A stretch of 64,000 bases of DNA, taken from NCBI RefSeq assembly GCF_013314895.1, contig NZ_JABTYE010000006.1:1-64000 (forward strand), in the 5' to 3' direction. Under the pieces are notes generated by a model, which saw only the letters and a program-made list of their open reading frames with translations, searched no databases and had not been told where the DNA came from. Below are positions 54,918 through 63,610 of the stretch, piece by piece (position 1 is the stretch's first letter; each line of letters starts with the position of its first letter). This DNA is from Cupriavidus gilardii. GTDB taxonomy: Bacteria; Pseudomonadota; Gammaproteobacteria; Burkholderiales; Burkholderiaceae. The translations under genes and the position numbers were made by a program.

Positions 54918-56639
54918 TCACGCCGCCATGCCCGGATTCCCGCCCATCCCCTTGACCGACGGCAGGTTCAGCGGCGCCGCGGCCACTTCCTTGCGTTGGC
55001 GCAGCCAGCCGGCCATCAGGTCCCAGATCGGCGGGCCGCCGTTGTGGCGGGCTTCCTCGGCGACCGGGGCCCAGCCGGCGACCTTGTAGGTCTTGCCGGC
55101 CTCGATCGGCTTGCCCTTCAGGCGCATCTCGGTGATGCGCTTGCCCATCGGCGCGGCCGGGTCGATGGTGTACTGCAGGCCGCCGACGCGGACCATGTCG
55201 CCGCCCTGCTGGTAGTAGGGGTCGGGATTGAACAGGTTGTCGGCGACGTCCTCGAGCACCGTCTTGATGGTCTCGCCGCTCATCTGCGTCACCGTGGTGT
55301 ACGGATAGGTGATCGCGGTCTGGTCCATCAGCCGTTCCATCGTGATGCCCTCGCCGGGCAGCAGCGTGGTGCCCCAGCGAAAGCCCGGCGAGAACGCGAT
55401 CTCGGCGCCCTGCACGTCCATCAGTCCGTCCAGGATCAGCTGATCGAAGGTGCCGTTGAAGTTGCCGCGGCGGTAGAGCAGTTCCTTGTTGACCGCCAGC
55501 ACCTCGCCCAGCTTCTGCTCGTAGGGTGCGCGGACCTTGCGGATCAGCGCTTCCATCGCCGAATCGGCCGGCAGGTAGTCGGCGAACACCGGCAGCAGCC
55601 GGTAGCGGAAGTCGGCCACCTTGCCGCCGCGCACGTCGAAGTCGAGCACGCCGAGGAACTTGCCGTTCGAGCCGGCGTTGGTGACCAGCGTGGTGCCGCC
55701 CGCATTGCGCACGCGCACCGGAGCGGGCACGCCATCATGGGTGTGGCCGCCGAGGATGGCGTCGAGCCCGCGCACGCGCGAGGCGAGCTTCAGGTCGACG
55801 TCCATGCCGTTGTGCGACAGCAGCACGACCGCCTGGGCGCCCTTGGCGCGGGCCTCGTCGATGATGCGCTGCAGATTCTCTTCCTGGATACCGAAGGTCC
55901 AGTCGGGCACGAGGTAGCCGGGGTTGGCGATCGGGGTGTAGGGAAAGGCCTGGCCGATGATCGCGACAGGCACGCCGTTCATCTCGCGCAGCGTGTAGGC
56001 CTCGAACACCGGGTCTTCGAAGTCCTTGGTCTTGATGTTCTGGGCCAGGAAGGCGACCTTGCCCTTGAAGTCGCGATCGACCACCTCGCGCACGCGCTCG
56101 GCTCCCAGCGTCATCTCCCAGTGGGCCGTCATCACGTCGACACCGAGGGTCAGCGCGGCATCGACCATGTCCTGGCCGCGCGTCCACAGCGCGGTCGCGG
56201 AGCCCTGCCAGGTATCGCCGCCGTCGAGCAGCAACGCGCCGGGACGGCTGGCCTTCAGCTGTTTGACCAACGTGGACAGATGCGCGAAGCCGCCGACCTT
56301 GCCGTAACGGCGCGCGGCCTCGGTGAAATCCAGATAGGTGAAGGCGTGCGCCTCGGCGCTGCCGGGTGCGATGCGGTAGTGCTTGAGCAGCGCCTGGCCG
56401 ACCAGATGCGGCGGCTTGCCGGCATAGTCGCCGATGCCCAGGTTGACGCTGGGTTCGCGGAAATGGACCGGCAGCAGTTGGGCATGGCAGTCGGTGAAAT
56501 GCAGCAGGTGCACGTTGCCGAAGCGCGGCACGTCGTACAGCCTGGCGGCGGCCTGTGCCGCCTGCGCGTCGCGCGTGGGGAAAGCCATGCCCGCGGCGCT
56601 GGCGATGGCCAGCACCTGCAGGAACTCGCGTCGGTTCAT
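54918..56639 (-). CDS. Thiosulfohydrolase SoxB
   Basis: A 573-residue periplasmic dimanganese hydrolase of the 5'-nucleotidase superfamily, which releases sulfate from the SoxYZ-bound sulfane. A twin-arginine signal (MNRREFLQVLAIASAAGMAF), the metal motif LHFTDCHAQLLP, LLDGGDTWQGSATALW (with the catalytic loop), VLLSHNGMDVDLKL and ILGGHTHDGVPAPV are all present. Full length. Last gene of the sox cluster in transcription order. Confidence 0.97.
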   Translation of the reverse strand: MNRREFLQVLAIASAAGMAFPTRDAQAAQAAARLYDVPRFGNVHLLHFTDCHAQLLPVHFREPSVNLGIGDYAGKPPHLVGQALLKHYRIAPGSAEAHAFTYLDFTEAARRYGKVGGFAHLSTLVKQLKASRPGALLLDGGDTWQGSATALWTRGQDMVDAALTLGVDVMTAHWEMTLGAERVREVVDRDFKGKVAFLAQNIKTKDFEDPVFEAYTLREMNGVPVAIIGQAFPYTPIANPGYLVPDWTFGIQEENLQRIIDEARAKGAQAVVLLSHNGMDVDLKLASRVRGLDAILGGHTHDGVPAPVRVRNAGGTTLVTNAGSNGKFLGVLDFDVRGGKVADFRYRLLPVFADYLPADSAMEALIRKVRAPYEQKLGEVLAVNKELLYRRGNFNGTFDQLILDGLMDVQGAEIAFSPGFRWGTTLLPGEGITMERLMDQTAITYPYTTVTQMSGETIKTVLEDVADNLFNPDPYYQQGGDMVRVGGLQYTIDPAAPMGKRITEMRLKGKPIEAGKTYKVAGWAPVAEEARHNGGPPIWDLMAGWLRQRKEVAAAPLNLPSVKGMGGNPGMAA

Positions 56640-56709
56640 TGTCGTCTTCCTCTCGATGGCGGCCGCGCCGTCCGGTGCAGCACCGGCGACGCGCCGCTTT
56701 GCCGCCGCG

Positions 56710-57273
56710 CTAAGGCCTGGCGTACTTCGCCAGCGCGGCGACTTCCTCCTCCAGCATCTCGCCGACTTCCTTCTGTACGACCTTGCCCTTCGCGTCGATC
56801 ACGTACAGCTCGGGCAGCCCCTTGCGCGGACCGATCGCGGCGCGCAGCGCCGGCGTGTCCATCGCCGCAGGGAAGGTATAGCCACGCTGGCGCAGATAGC
56901 CGACGGCATCCTTCTGATCCTTGTCGATGCTGATCGTCAGCACCTGCAGCGGCGTGCCGCGCGTGCTGTCGTAGAGCTTCTGCAGCCTCGGGTTCTGCAG
57001 CGCGCAGAACGGACACCACGAAGCCCAGATCTGCACCACCAGCGGCTTGCCGGCCCAGTGCTCGGGCGGCACGGTGCGGCCGTCGAGCAGCTGGACTGCT
57101 GGCAGCCGGACGGTGTCACCGACTTCGAGCGCGATGGCCGGCGTGGCTAACGTCAGCGCAATGGCCGACACGATGGTCGACACGATGGCCGACGCAGCGG
57201 CGTGCATCGCGCCCTGTAGCGGCTGCCACCGACCGATCGTCATCACCGCCATCATCCACGCCGCGGCCCGCAT
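56710..57273 (-). CDS. Thioredoxin-like protein SoxW/TlpA
   Basis: A 187-residue membrane-anchored or exported TlpA-family thioredoxin. An N-terminal hydrophobic segment (IVSTIVSAIALTLATPAIA) is followed by VVQIWASWCPFCALQNPRL with the redox CPFC motif and KGLPELYVIDAKGKVV. SoxW-type proteins reduce SoxY's cysteine to keep the cycle active. Starts 11 bases downstream of soxX. No soxV electron donor is in the window, so its reductant comes from elsewhere. Confidence 0.87.
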   Translation of the reverse strand: MRAAAWMMAVMTIGRWQPLQGAMHAAASAIVSTIVSAIALTLATPAIALEVGDTVRLPAVQLLDGRTVPPEHWAGKPLVVQIWASWCPFCALQNPRLQKLYDSTRGTPLQVLTISIDKDQKDAVGYLRQRGYTFPAAMDTPALRAAIGPRKGLPELYVIDAKGKVVQKEVGEMLEEEVAALAKYARP

Positions 57274-57283
57274 CGCGAGCCCC

Positions 57284-57991
57284 TTACTGGTTGACCGGCG
57301 AGGCCGGATCCAGCAGCAGCGCCATCACGTCGCGGATCTGCTGCTCGGTCAGGATGCCCTTATGGCCGAAGCGCGGCATGTTGGAGCACGCGGCGAAGGC
57401 GTTCGAGTCCCAGATCTTGCCCCAGGTGTACTTGAGCACCGCCTCGGAGTTGCCGCGCAGCTTGCCGTACTGATACAGCGATGGGCCGATATTGCCGAAC
57501 GAGATCTCGGCCTTCGTCATCTGGTGGCAGGCGTAGCAGTTGCCGCCGTTGACGCCGCCGGGCGGGTCGGAGAACTGCATGCCGCGGCCGAGCTGCGCCA
57601 CCTTCTCGCCCTCCTTCCAGTCGCCGAGCCAGCGGTTGTCGGACGGATAGCGGATCTTCTGCTGCTCGGCGGCCTCGATCTTCTTCGCCACCGCAGCCGG
57701 CACCTTGCTGCGGTCCGGATAGTCGCTGCACAGCTGCTGCATCTCGTCGCGCTCGAGCACGCCCTGCAGCGTGGCGGGGCCCTTCGAGGTGAACGAGTTG
57801 GCGATCAGGCGTTTCATGTCGCCGTCGGAAACGGGCGGGATATTGGCCGCTGCCTTCGACGTGCCCTTGCCCTTCGATGCCGCGTTGTCCTGCGCCATCG
57901 CCGGCGCGGCCAGCATCGCCAGCGCGCCGCATATGGCCACGGCGGCGCCAATACGCCCGCAATGCAGGCGCGATTGTTCTGTCTGGATCAT
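57284..57991 (-). CDS. Cytochrome c SoxX
   Basis: A 235-residue periplasmic cytochrome. Signal peptide (AAVAICGALAMLAAPAMA), a Lys/Ala-rich linker, then a heme c site CYACH at about residue 152 with distal axial-methionine region SNMPRFGHKGILTEQ. With SoxA it forms the SoxXA complex that couples thiosulfate to SoxY. The N-terminal extension before the heme domain is longer than in minimal SoxX. GGGGAGAGC precedes the ATG. Confidence 0.95.
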   Translation of the reverse strand: MIQTEQSRLHCGRIGAAVAICGALAMLAAPAMAQDNAASKGKGTSKAAANIPPVSDGDMKRLIANSFTSKGPATLQGVLERDEMQQLCSDYPDRSKVPAAVAKKIEAAEQQKIRYPSDNRWLGDWKEGEKVAQLGRGMQFSDPPGGVNGGNCYACHQMTKAEISFGNIGPSLYQYGKLRGNSEAVLKYTWGKIWDSNAFAACSNMPRFGHKGILTEQQIRDVMALLLDPASPVNQ

Positions 57992-58009
57992 TCTGTGCTC
58001 TCCCCTGGT

Positions 58010-58843
58010 TCAGCGCTTCAGGCCGGGGCCGTCGTAGGTACCGCCGTTGGCATTGCGCGCCAGGAACATCGTGAGCGCGGTGATCACATCGGAGCCGTAG
58101 GCTGGCTCGGGGAAGCGCTGCTGGCGCAGGCAGTCATAGAGCCGGTGCTGCATGGTGCGGACCTCGCCCTGCGAGACGCGGTAGGCCGGCCAGGTGGTGT
58201 AGGCCGCCTGGGCACCCTTGTCGGTCAGCAGATTGGGCAGATCCTGCAGCCGGATGCGCTGGCCGTCGACCGCATGGCAGGTCGCGCAGGCGAAGTCGTA
58301 GGCGCCGCCGCGGTAATAGAACATCTTCTGGCCGAGCGCGTAGACCTGCTTTTCTTCCGGATGGTCCAGCTTGACGTTCATCTTGACGCCGCGCGACTCG
58401 CCGGTGACGAAGGCCACCAGACGTTCGATATCGGAGCGCTTGCCAGAGGACGAGAACGGCGTGGCCTTGGCCTGCTGCTCGGTCAGCCCCTGCAGCGTGG
58501 TGCGGCACCACACCAGGCGCTGCTCCAGGTCCATCACCTTGCCGGCATCGGCGAAATAGCGCGGCAGCTCGGCGTAGGCGCCCTTGGTCACGCCGGGGCC
58601 CTTGCCCAGGTCGCAGCGCTCGAGCGATACGTTCTTCGGCCCGGCGGGCTTCTTCCACAGCTCCTCGCCGGCGGCTTCCCACAGCTCGGCGGGATTGCCC
58701 TCGGCCAGCATCTGCCGGTACTTGGCGATTTCGTCGGTCGTATTGCTCTCGCCCTGCGCCTGTACGGCCATCGCGCCCGTCAGCGCGACGGCGCCGGCGG
58801 CGGCCAGCGCGGACCAGCCAAGGCGGCGTCGGTTCGGTCTCAT
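58010..58843 (-). CDS. L-cysteine S-thiosulfotransferase subunit SoxA
   Basis: A 277-residue c-type cytochrome and catalytic subunit of SoxXA. Signal peptide (LAAAGAVALTGAMAVQAQG), one CxxCH heme site (CATCH at about residue 186) and the active-site cysteine in RLYDCLRQQRFPEP (about 238), the axial cysteine that becomes persulfidated. A disulfide pair replaces the second heme of diheme SoxA. ATG at 58843 follows AGAGGAGA, which excludes a longer frame upstream. Confidence 0.95.
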   Translation of the reverse strand: MRPNRRRLGWSALAAAGAVALTGAMAVQAQGESNTTDEIAKYRQMLAEGNPAELWEAAGEELWKKPAGPKNVSLERCDLGKGPGVTKGAYAELPRYFADAGKVMDLEQRLVWCRTTLQGLTEQQAKATPFSSSGKRSDIERLVAFVTGESRGVKMNVKLDHPEEKQVYALGQKMFYYRGGAYDFACATCHAVDGQRIRLQDLPNLLTDKGAQAAYTTWPAYRVSQGEVRTMQHRLYDCLRQQRFPEPAYGSDVITALTMFLARNANGGTYDGPGLKR

Positions 58844-58942
58844 GGGGTTTCTCCTCTCGGTCTCGCCGACCAGGCGGGCCGCTGTTTTTCTAGGCGCGAA
58901 TCTCGCCGCGCATTGCGCCGGCACATTGCGCCGCACATCGCA

Positions 58943-59401
58943 CTACGGCTTGATATAGGCGTAGCCTTCGTCCTGCTGCAGCCGCGCGATCTCGACCACG
59001 CCGGCCTGCACGATCTTCGTTTCAAGCAGCAGCTTGTTCTCGGGAATCTGACGCGCCGTCAGCGTGTTGCGGCAGACGCGGAACTCGACGCCCATGCCGG
59101 CCAGCGCGCCGACCGCGGCATCGAAGGTGTTGCCGCGCGCATCGCGCGCACCCTCTACCAGGAAATCCACCCCATAGCCGAGCGCGACCACGACGATCTT
59201 CGTGTTCGGCGCGCCGGCCAGGTGATTACGCAGATTGCCGATCGCGCGCACCGCCTGGTCGTTGCCTTCCGACAGCTGGTACACCACCCGGTGGCGCCCG
59301 CCCCCGCTGCGGGGAGCGGCCGCGGTCTGGGCCGCAGCCCTGCTCCCGAGTCCGACGGCCGCCAGCGCGGCGGCGGCCTTTGCAAAGAATGCTCGACGCA
59401 T
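58943..59401 (-). CDS. Exported DsrE-family protein of the sox cluster
   Basis: A 152-residue protein with a signal peptide (AKAAAALAAVGLGSRAAAQ) and a DsrE/DsrF-like domain (RVVYQLSEGNDQAVRAIGNL, ILVVALGYGVDFL-type strand, and the conserved cysteine in FRVCRNTLTARQIPE). DsrE proteins carry sulfane sulfur on a cysteine. In many betaproteobacterial sox clusters such a gene sits between soxZ and soxA; a role as a periplasmic sulfur carrier is likely but unproven. AAGGAAGATC precedes the ATG. Confidence 0.85.
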   Translation of the reverse strand: MRRAFFAKAAAALAAVGLGSRAAAQTAAAPRSGGGRHRVVYQLSEGNDQAVRAIGNLRNHLAGAPNTKIVVVALGYGVDFLVEGARDARGNTFDAAVGALAGMGVEFRVCRNTLTARQIPENKLLLETKIVQAGVVEIARLQQDEGYAYIKP

Positions 59402-59506
59402 GATCTTCCTTCCGCCGTGTCCGCCGCGCCTCGTGCGCGGCCGTCGACCCGGCTACCGAAGGGGCACCTTACCAGAGCGGCCGGCAACGTGCCGTCCGCG
59501 CCGGCA

Positions 59507-59818
59507 TCACGAAATGGTGGCCTCGTCGGTCCGCTTGTCGCCGCGATTGTCGACCCAGGTCACCGTGACCTTGTCGCCCTTGGCGCCGCCCTTGAACTTG
59601 AAGTTCAGGAACGGGTCCTTGGACACCGCCGGGCCGAAGTTGGCGTGGAAGACCTCCTTGCCCTTGCACTGGGCGCTGACGGTCTGGATGTGCCAGGCCG
59701 GGATGGTCTTGCCGGACGCGTCCTTGCGCTGGCCGGTTTCCATATCGTGTTTCATCAGAATCTTGACGTCGACCACGCCGCCGTTCTCGGTGGCGCGTAC
59801 GCGCATCGGGTCTGCCAT
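59507..59818 (-). CDS. Sulfur carrier complex subunit SoxZ
   Basis: A 103-residue SoxZ, the small immunoglobulin-like partner of SoxY (start MADPMRVRATENGGVVDVK; HDMETGQRKDASGKTIPAW; VTVTWVDNRGDKRTDEA at the C-terminus). It has no signal peptide of its own and is exported with SoxY. The gene follows soxY by 55 bases. Confidence 0.96.
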   Translation of the reverse strand: MADPMRVRATENGGVVDVKILMKHDMETGQRKDASGKTIPAWHIQTVSAQCKGKEVFHANFGPAVSKDPFLNFKFKGGAKGDKVTVTWVDNRGDKRTDEATIS

Positions 59819-59873
59819 GACGTTCTCCTGTTGCGATGGGCAGTCTGGGAAAGCGGGACCTGCGAACGACGTG

Positions 59874-60329
59874 TCAGCCGCCGCAGCCGCCCAGCGTCAC
59901 CTTGATCTCCTTGGAGGCGACATACCACTTGCCGCCGGCCTTGACGGCCGCATGCACCACGGAGGTCTGGCCCATCTTCACGCGCGTGGAGACGAACGGC
60001 TCGGTGCCGGCCGGGATCACGAAATCCGCGGCCAACGTATTGGGGTTCTTTTCGACCAGGATCGCGATCTGCTCGGTGTCGGGCAGATTGCTGGTCACCG
60101 CGACCGGCACCACGGCGCCGTTCTCTGCGATATCGGGCGCATTGAAGGCGATCGCCCCGCTCTTCTCGGGCGCGCCGCCGCCCAGGGCCTTGATCACGTC
60201 GTTGACGCTCTTGCCCTCGAAGGCCGCCTTGTTCCATTCGGCCGCCTGCGCTTCGCCGATCAGGCCAGCGGCGGCCATCAGCGACACGACGGCGCTGACC
60301 CGCAGCATCTCTCGTCTTGTGATGTTCAT
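59874..60329 (-). CDS. Sulfur carrier protein SoxY
   Basis: A 151-residue SoxY. Twin-arginine signal (MNITRREMLRVSAVVSLMAA), immunoglobulin-like domain and the C-terminal swinging arm KVTLGGCGG whose cysteine carries the sulfur intermediates during the Sox cycle. The start at 60329 gives the correct signal peptide; a longer open frame upstream lacks it. Confidence 0.97.
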   Translation of the reverse strand: MNITRREMLRVSAVVSLMAAAGLIGEAQAAEWNKAAFEGKSVNDVIKALGGGAPEKSGAIAFNAPDIAENGAVVPVAVTSNLPDTEQIAILVEKNPNTLAADFVIPAGTEPFVSTRVKMGQTSVVHAAVKAGGKWYVASKEIKVTLGGCGG

Positions 60330-60525
60330 GGTGTCCTGCACTCCTGCTTCTACCCGCCCCGCGGTATTCGTTTGGTCGCCACGCCGGCCGGCATGGCGCG
60401 GGCGGTGCATCGCCGCCCGTTATTGCCGTTGTTGGTTACGTCGTTGCTGCTGTGGCGCTCGCCGGGGCCGACCAGGACTGCGCGATGGCGCCTGCCGTCG
60501 CACCGTCGGCCCCGTCACCAGGCAA

Positions 60526-60855
60526 TTACTTGGCCGGCGAACCTGCCAGCACCCACTCCAGCACCGTCTTCACATCGGCATCGCTGATATTCGGGTTGGC
60601 CGGCATCGGCACCGGGCCCCAGACGCCCGCGCCGCCCTTCTTGACCTTGTCGGTCAGCTTGGCCATCGCGCCCTTGTCGCCCTTGTACTTGGCGGCGACT
60701 TCCTTGTAGGACGGCCCGACCAGCTTCTTGTCCACCTGGTGGCAGCCCATGCAGGCGTTCTTGGTGGCGATCTCCTGGGCCTTGGCCGCGTCGACGGCGG
60801 CGTGGGCGGAGGCCGCACCGGCCAGCATCATGGCTGCGATCACGAACTGCTTCAT
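60526..60855 (-). CDS. Small cytochrome c551/c552-type protein between soxD and soxY
   Basis: A 109-residue periplasmic cytochrome with signal peptide (MKQFVIAAMMLAGAASAHA), heme site CMGCH and the axial-methionine stretch GVWGPVPMPANPNIS. It strongly resembles the C-terminal domain of SoxD (CLACH ... WGPVPMPPQPQVP) and so may be a duplicated carrier that takes electrons from SoxXA or SoxCD to the terminal oxidase. Good AGAGGAGA ribosome-binding site. Confidence 0.93.
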   Translation of the reverse strand: MKQFVIAAMMLAGAASAHAAVDAAKAQEIATKNACMGCHQVDKKLVGPSYKEVAAKYKGDKGAMAKLTDKVKKGGAGVWGPVPMPANPNISDADVKTVLEWVLAGSPAK

Positions 60856-60984
60856 TGTTCTCCTCTCCAAACTGGAATGAGCCGTGGGGACGGCACGGCC
60901 GCGCGACAGCGAAGCTGTCCGGCACGGCGGCATATTGGCCCGTCCCGACCCCTTCGAGCGGGGGCGCCAGGGCGGCCCAATACG

Positions 60985-62109
60985 CTATTTTGCCTCAAGT
61001 ATCCACTTCACCATGGCTTGAATATCCGATTCTGGAACCTGCGGTTGCGGCGGCATCGGCACCGGCCCCCAGGCGCCCTGCCCGCCGCTACGGATTTTCT
61101 GCACCAGCGCACCGTGCGCGTCCTTGCCCTGATAGCGCTGGGCGATCTCGTGAAACGACGGCCCGACCAGCTTGCGGTCCTGCGCATGGCAGGCCAGGCA
61201 TTGGTACTGTCCGGTCAGCTTCGCGCCGACGGGCTGGACGGCGGTCGTCGCCTCTGCCTTGCCCTGCCCCTTGCCGTCGGGCCTGGGAGCGTCCTCCGGC
61301 GAGCCGGTCGCAATGCCCCGCACCGGGCCGAAACCGCGCTGCTGTGCCGCCAGGTCGCCGTGCGCGCCACGTGCGTAGTCCGGGATCAATGAGGTGACTT
61401 CGACCTTGTCGGCGCAGTTGGCCATGCAGGCGGTGTTGCGCGTGTCCGGCTTGCCGCGGCCCGGCCACAGGCCGTGCTCCGTCGTCATGCCGTTGCGGTT
61501 GGGCAGCTTGCGCTGGACCTCGCCGATATTGGCGTCGGACAACGTGAAGTCGGCCGGCACGATATCGCCCAGGTTCAGGATGTACGCGGTGACGGCGTAG
61601 ACCTCGTCGACGGTCAGGCTCTTGGGCGCATCCCAGGGCATCGCGCGACGGATGTAGTCCCACAGTGTGCTGACGGTGCTCAGCTTCATCAGCGAGGTGC
61701 GGTAGGGCTGGGTGCCGGTCATCGCCGCGACGCGCCCGCTGGCGATATCGGCCGCGGTGGTGCCGCCCGCGATCGGCGTGAAGACCGCGTTGGATTCGCC
61801 GAAGTCGCCGTGACAGGAGGCGCAACGCGCGTCCCAGACCTTCTGTCCTTGTGCCACCGTGCCCCGACCCGGCGGCAGGCCCTGGAAGTCGGGCCGCACG
61901 TCGATGTCCCAGGCTTTCAGTTCTGCGGCCGTGGCGGTGCGTCCCAGTTGGGCTCGGGCGGCTCTGGCGTCCTTGGGGACCGCACTCGCCTCGGCCTGCG
62001 CGGCACGCGTCGCCGTCGCCAGACTCGCGGCGCCGACAAGACCGATCAGCAGGCAGCCGAGCACCGCGCGATGGCGCCAGCCCGCCCGGACGCTATCGCA
62101 CCTGGACAT
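60985..62109 (-). CDS. Sulfite/sulfane dehydrogenase cytochrome subunit SoxD
   Basis: A 374-residue diheme cytochrome. Signal region (RHRAVLGCLLIGLVGAASLA), first heme CASCH (about residue 105) in the SoxD-specific domain, second heme CLACH (about 305) in a c551-like domain. SoxCD oxidises the SoxY-bound sulfane with a six-electron yield. The start overlaps the end of soxC by 17 bases; a longer frame upstream is a shadow of soxC. Confidence 0.93.
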   Translation of the reverse strand: MSRCDSVRAGWRHRAVLGCLLIGLVGAASLATATRAAQAEASAVPKDARAARAQLGRTATAAELKAWDIDVRPDFQGLPPGRGTVAQGQKVWDARCASCHGDFGESNAVFTPIAGGTTAADIASGRVAAMTGTQPYRTSLMKLSTVSTLWDYIRRAMPWDAPKSLTVDEVYAVTAYILNLGDIVPADFTLSDANIGEVQRKLPNRNGMTTEHGLWPGRGKPDTRNTACMANCADKVEVTSLIPDYARGAHGDLAAQQRGFGPVRGIATGSPEDAPRPDGKGQGKAEATTAVQPVGAKLTGQYQCLACHAQDRKLVGPSFHEIAQRYQGKDAHGALVQKIRSGGQGAWGPVPMPPQPQVPESDIQAMVKWILEAK

Positions 62110-63538
62110 TGGACACCTCGCCGCTGGCCGCGACCAGCCAGCTCTGGATCGCGTTGTTGTGATAGATCGAACGCGTGCCGCGCACCGCGCGCAGCTGCGC
62201 GATGGCCGGCTGCACGTAGCCCGTCTCGTCGATCGCCCGGCTTTGCAGGATCGCCGGCGAACCGTCCCAGACCCAGTCGACATTGAAGCGGGTCAGGCAT
62301 TTGGACAGCACCGGCGTCTCCAGCCGCGCGGTGCGCCAGTTGCGCCCGCCATCGACCGAGACATCGACGCGGCGGACCTTGCCGCGGCCCGACCACGCCA
62401 GCCCGCTGACGTTGTAGAAGCCCTTGCCGGTCAGCCGCTGGCCGCCCGACGGCGTCGTGATCACGGACTTGCATTCCTGGATCGAGGTGTACTGCCGCAG
62501 CATGCCGTCCGGCATCATGTCGACGTAGTGCAGCGTCTCGTCCTTGGTATTCCAGGGCCGGTCGCCCAGCTCGAGCCGGCGCAGCCATTTGACCCACGAC
62601 ACGCCCTGCACGCCCGGCACCACCAGCCGCAGCGGGTAGCCGTTCTCGGGCCGCAGCATCTCGCCGTTCATGCCCCAGGCGACGATGATCTCGTCGGCCA
62701 GTTCCATCGGGATCGTGCGCGTCATCGCCGAACCGTCGCCGCCTTCCGCCAGCAGATAACGGCCACGGCGCTGGTCGGCACCGGCATCGTCGAGCAGCAC
62801 GCGCAGCGGCACGCCGGTGAACTCGCAGCAGGACAGCATGCCGTGCGTGTATTGCACCGTCGGCACCGCGACATTGCCCCACTCCATGCCGGTGTTGGCG
62901 CCGCACTCGATGAAGTGCATGCGCGAGACCGACGGCAGACGCATCAGCTCGTCCATCGTATAGACGCGCGGCGCCTTGACCAGGCCGTTGATCATCAGCC
63001 GATGGCGGGTCGGGTCGATGTCGTGCCAGCCCTGGTGATGCCGCTCGAAGTGCAGGCCGTTCGGCGTGATGATGCCGAACAGGCCCTGCAGCGGGGCGAA
63101 GCTGACCGAGGCTGCGGAGACGCGCGTCAAACCCGGCGATTCGCGCCGCATCATGGCCGTTTCGTGGCTGGAGGGCTGGCCGTAGGGGCGCGCGGCGACC
63201 GGTTGGCCGAGCGAGGTGGCCCAGGGTTGCGGCGTCAGGATGGCGGGATCGCCCTCGGCAGCGGTATGGGTTGCCGTAGAGGCAGCGGCATTGGCAGACG
63301 CGGCGCGCGCTGGCTTGCCCAGGCCCACCGCCGCGGCCGTGGCGCCGGCCGCCGCCAGAAAGCTGCCGCGCAGCAGATCGCGCCGGCGGCTGTCGATGCC
63401 ATGGCGACCGATGTCCTGCTGCAGCTCGGCGCTGACGAAGTGTTCCGGCGCGGGCACGATGCGACCCGGGCGGCTACGGTCCGGCACGTCGGTCTCCTCC
63501 GGCCGCTCGCCGCGCTCCGGTGCGGGCGCGGTCGGCAT
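62093..63538 (-). CDS. Sulfane dehydrogenase molybdenum subunit SoxC
   Basis: A 481-residue sulfite-oxidase-family protein. A twin-arginine signal (SRRRDLLRGSFLAAAGATAA) lies about 50 residues from the start, followed by the molybdopterin domain with cofactor cysteine in MHFIECGANTGMEWGN (residue 212) and a C-terminal dimerisation domain (VRRVDVSVDGGRNWRTARLE). The 50-residue cytoplasmic lead is longer than normal, so a start nearer the signal is possible. Forms SoxCD with the overlapping downstream gene. Confidence 0.95.
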   Translation of the reverse strand: MPTAPAPERGERPEETDVPDRSRPGRIVPAPEHFVSAELQQDIGRHGIDSRRRDLLRGSFLAAAGATAAAVGLGKPARAASANAAASTATHTAAEGDPAILTPQPWATSLGQPVAARPYGQPSSHETAMMRRESPGLTRVSAASVSFAPLQGLFGIITPNGLHFERHHQGWHDIDPTRHRLMINGLVKAPRVYTMDELMRLPSVSRMHFIECGANTGMEWGNVAVPTVQYTHGMLSCCEFTGVPLRVLLDDAGADQRRGRYLLAEGGDGSAMTRTIPMELADEIIVAWGMNGEMLRPENGYPLRLVVPGVQGVSWVKWLRRLELGDRPWNTKDETLHYVDMMPDGMLRQYTSIQECKSVITTPSGGQRLTGKGFYNVSGLAWSGRGKVRRVDVSVDGGRNWRTARLETPVLSKCLTRFNVDWVWDGSPAILQSRAIDETGYVQPAIAQLRAVRGTRSIYHNNAIQSWLVAASGEVSNVQVR

Positions 63539-63610
63539 GCCTGTTCGTATTGGGTCGCGCGCCGGTGGCGACCGATGCGCGCGCTTCGTCCTGCTCGCGG
63601 TTCGCCGCGC

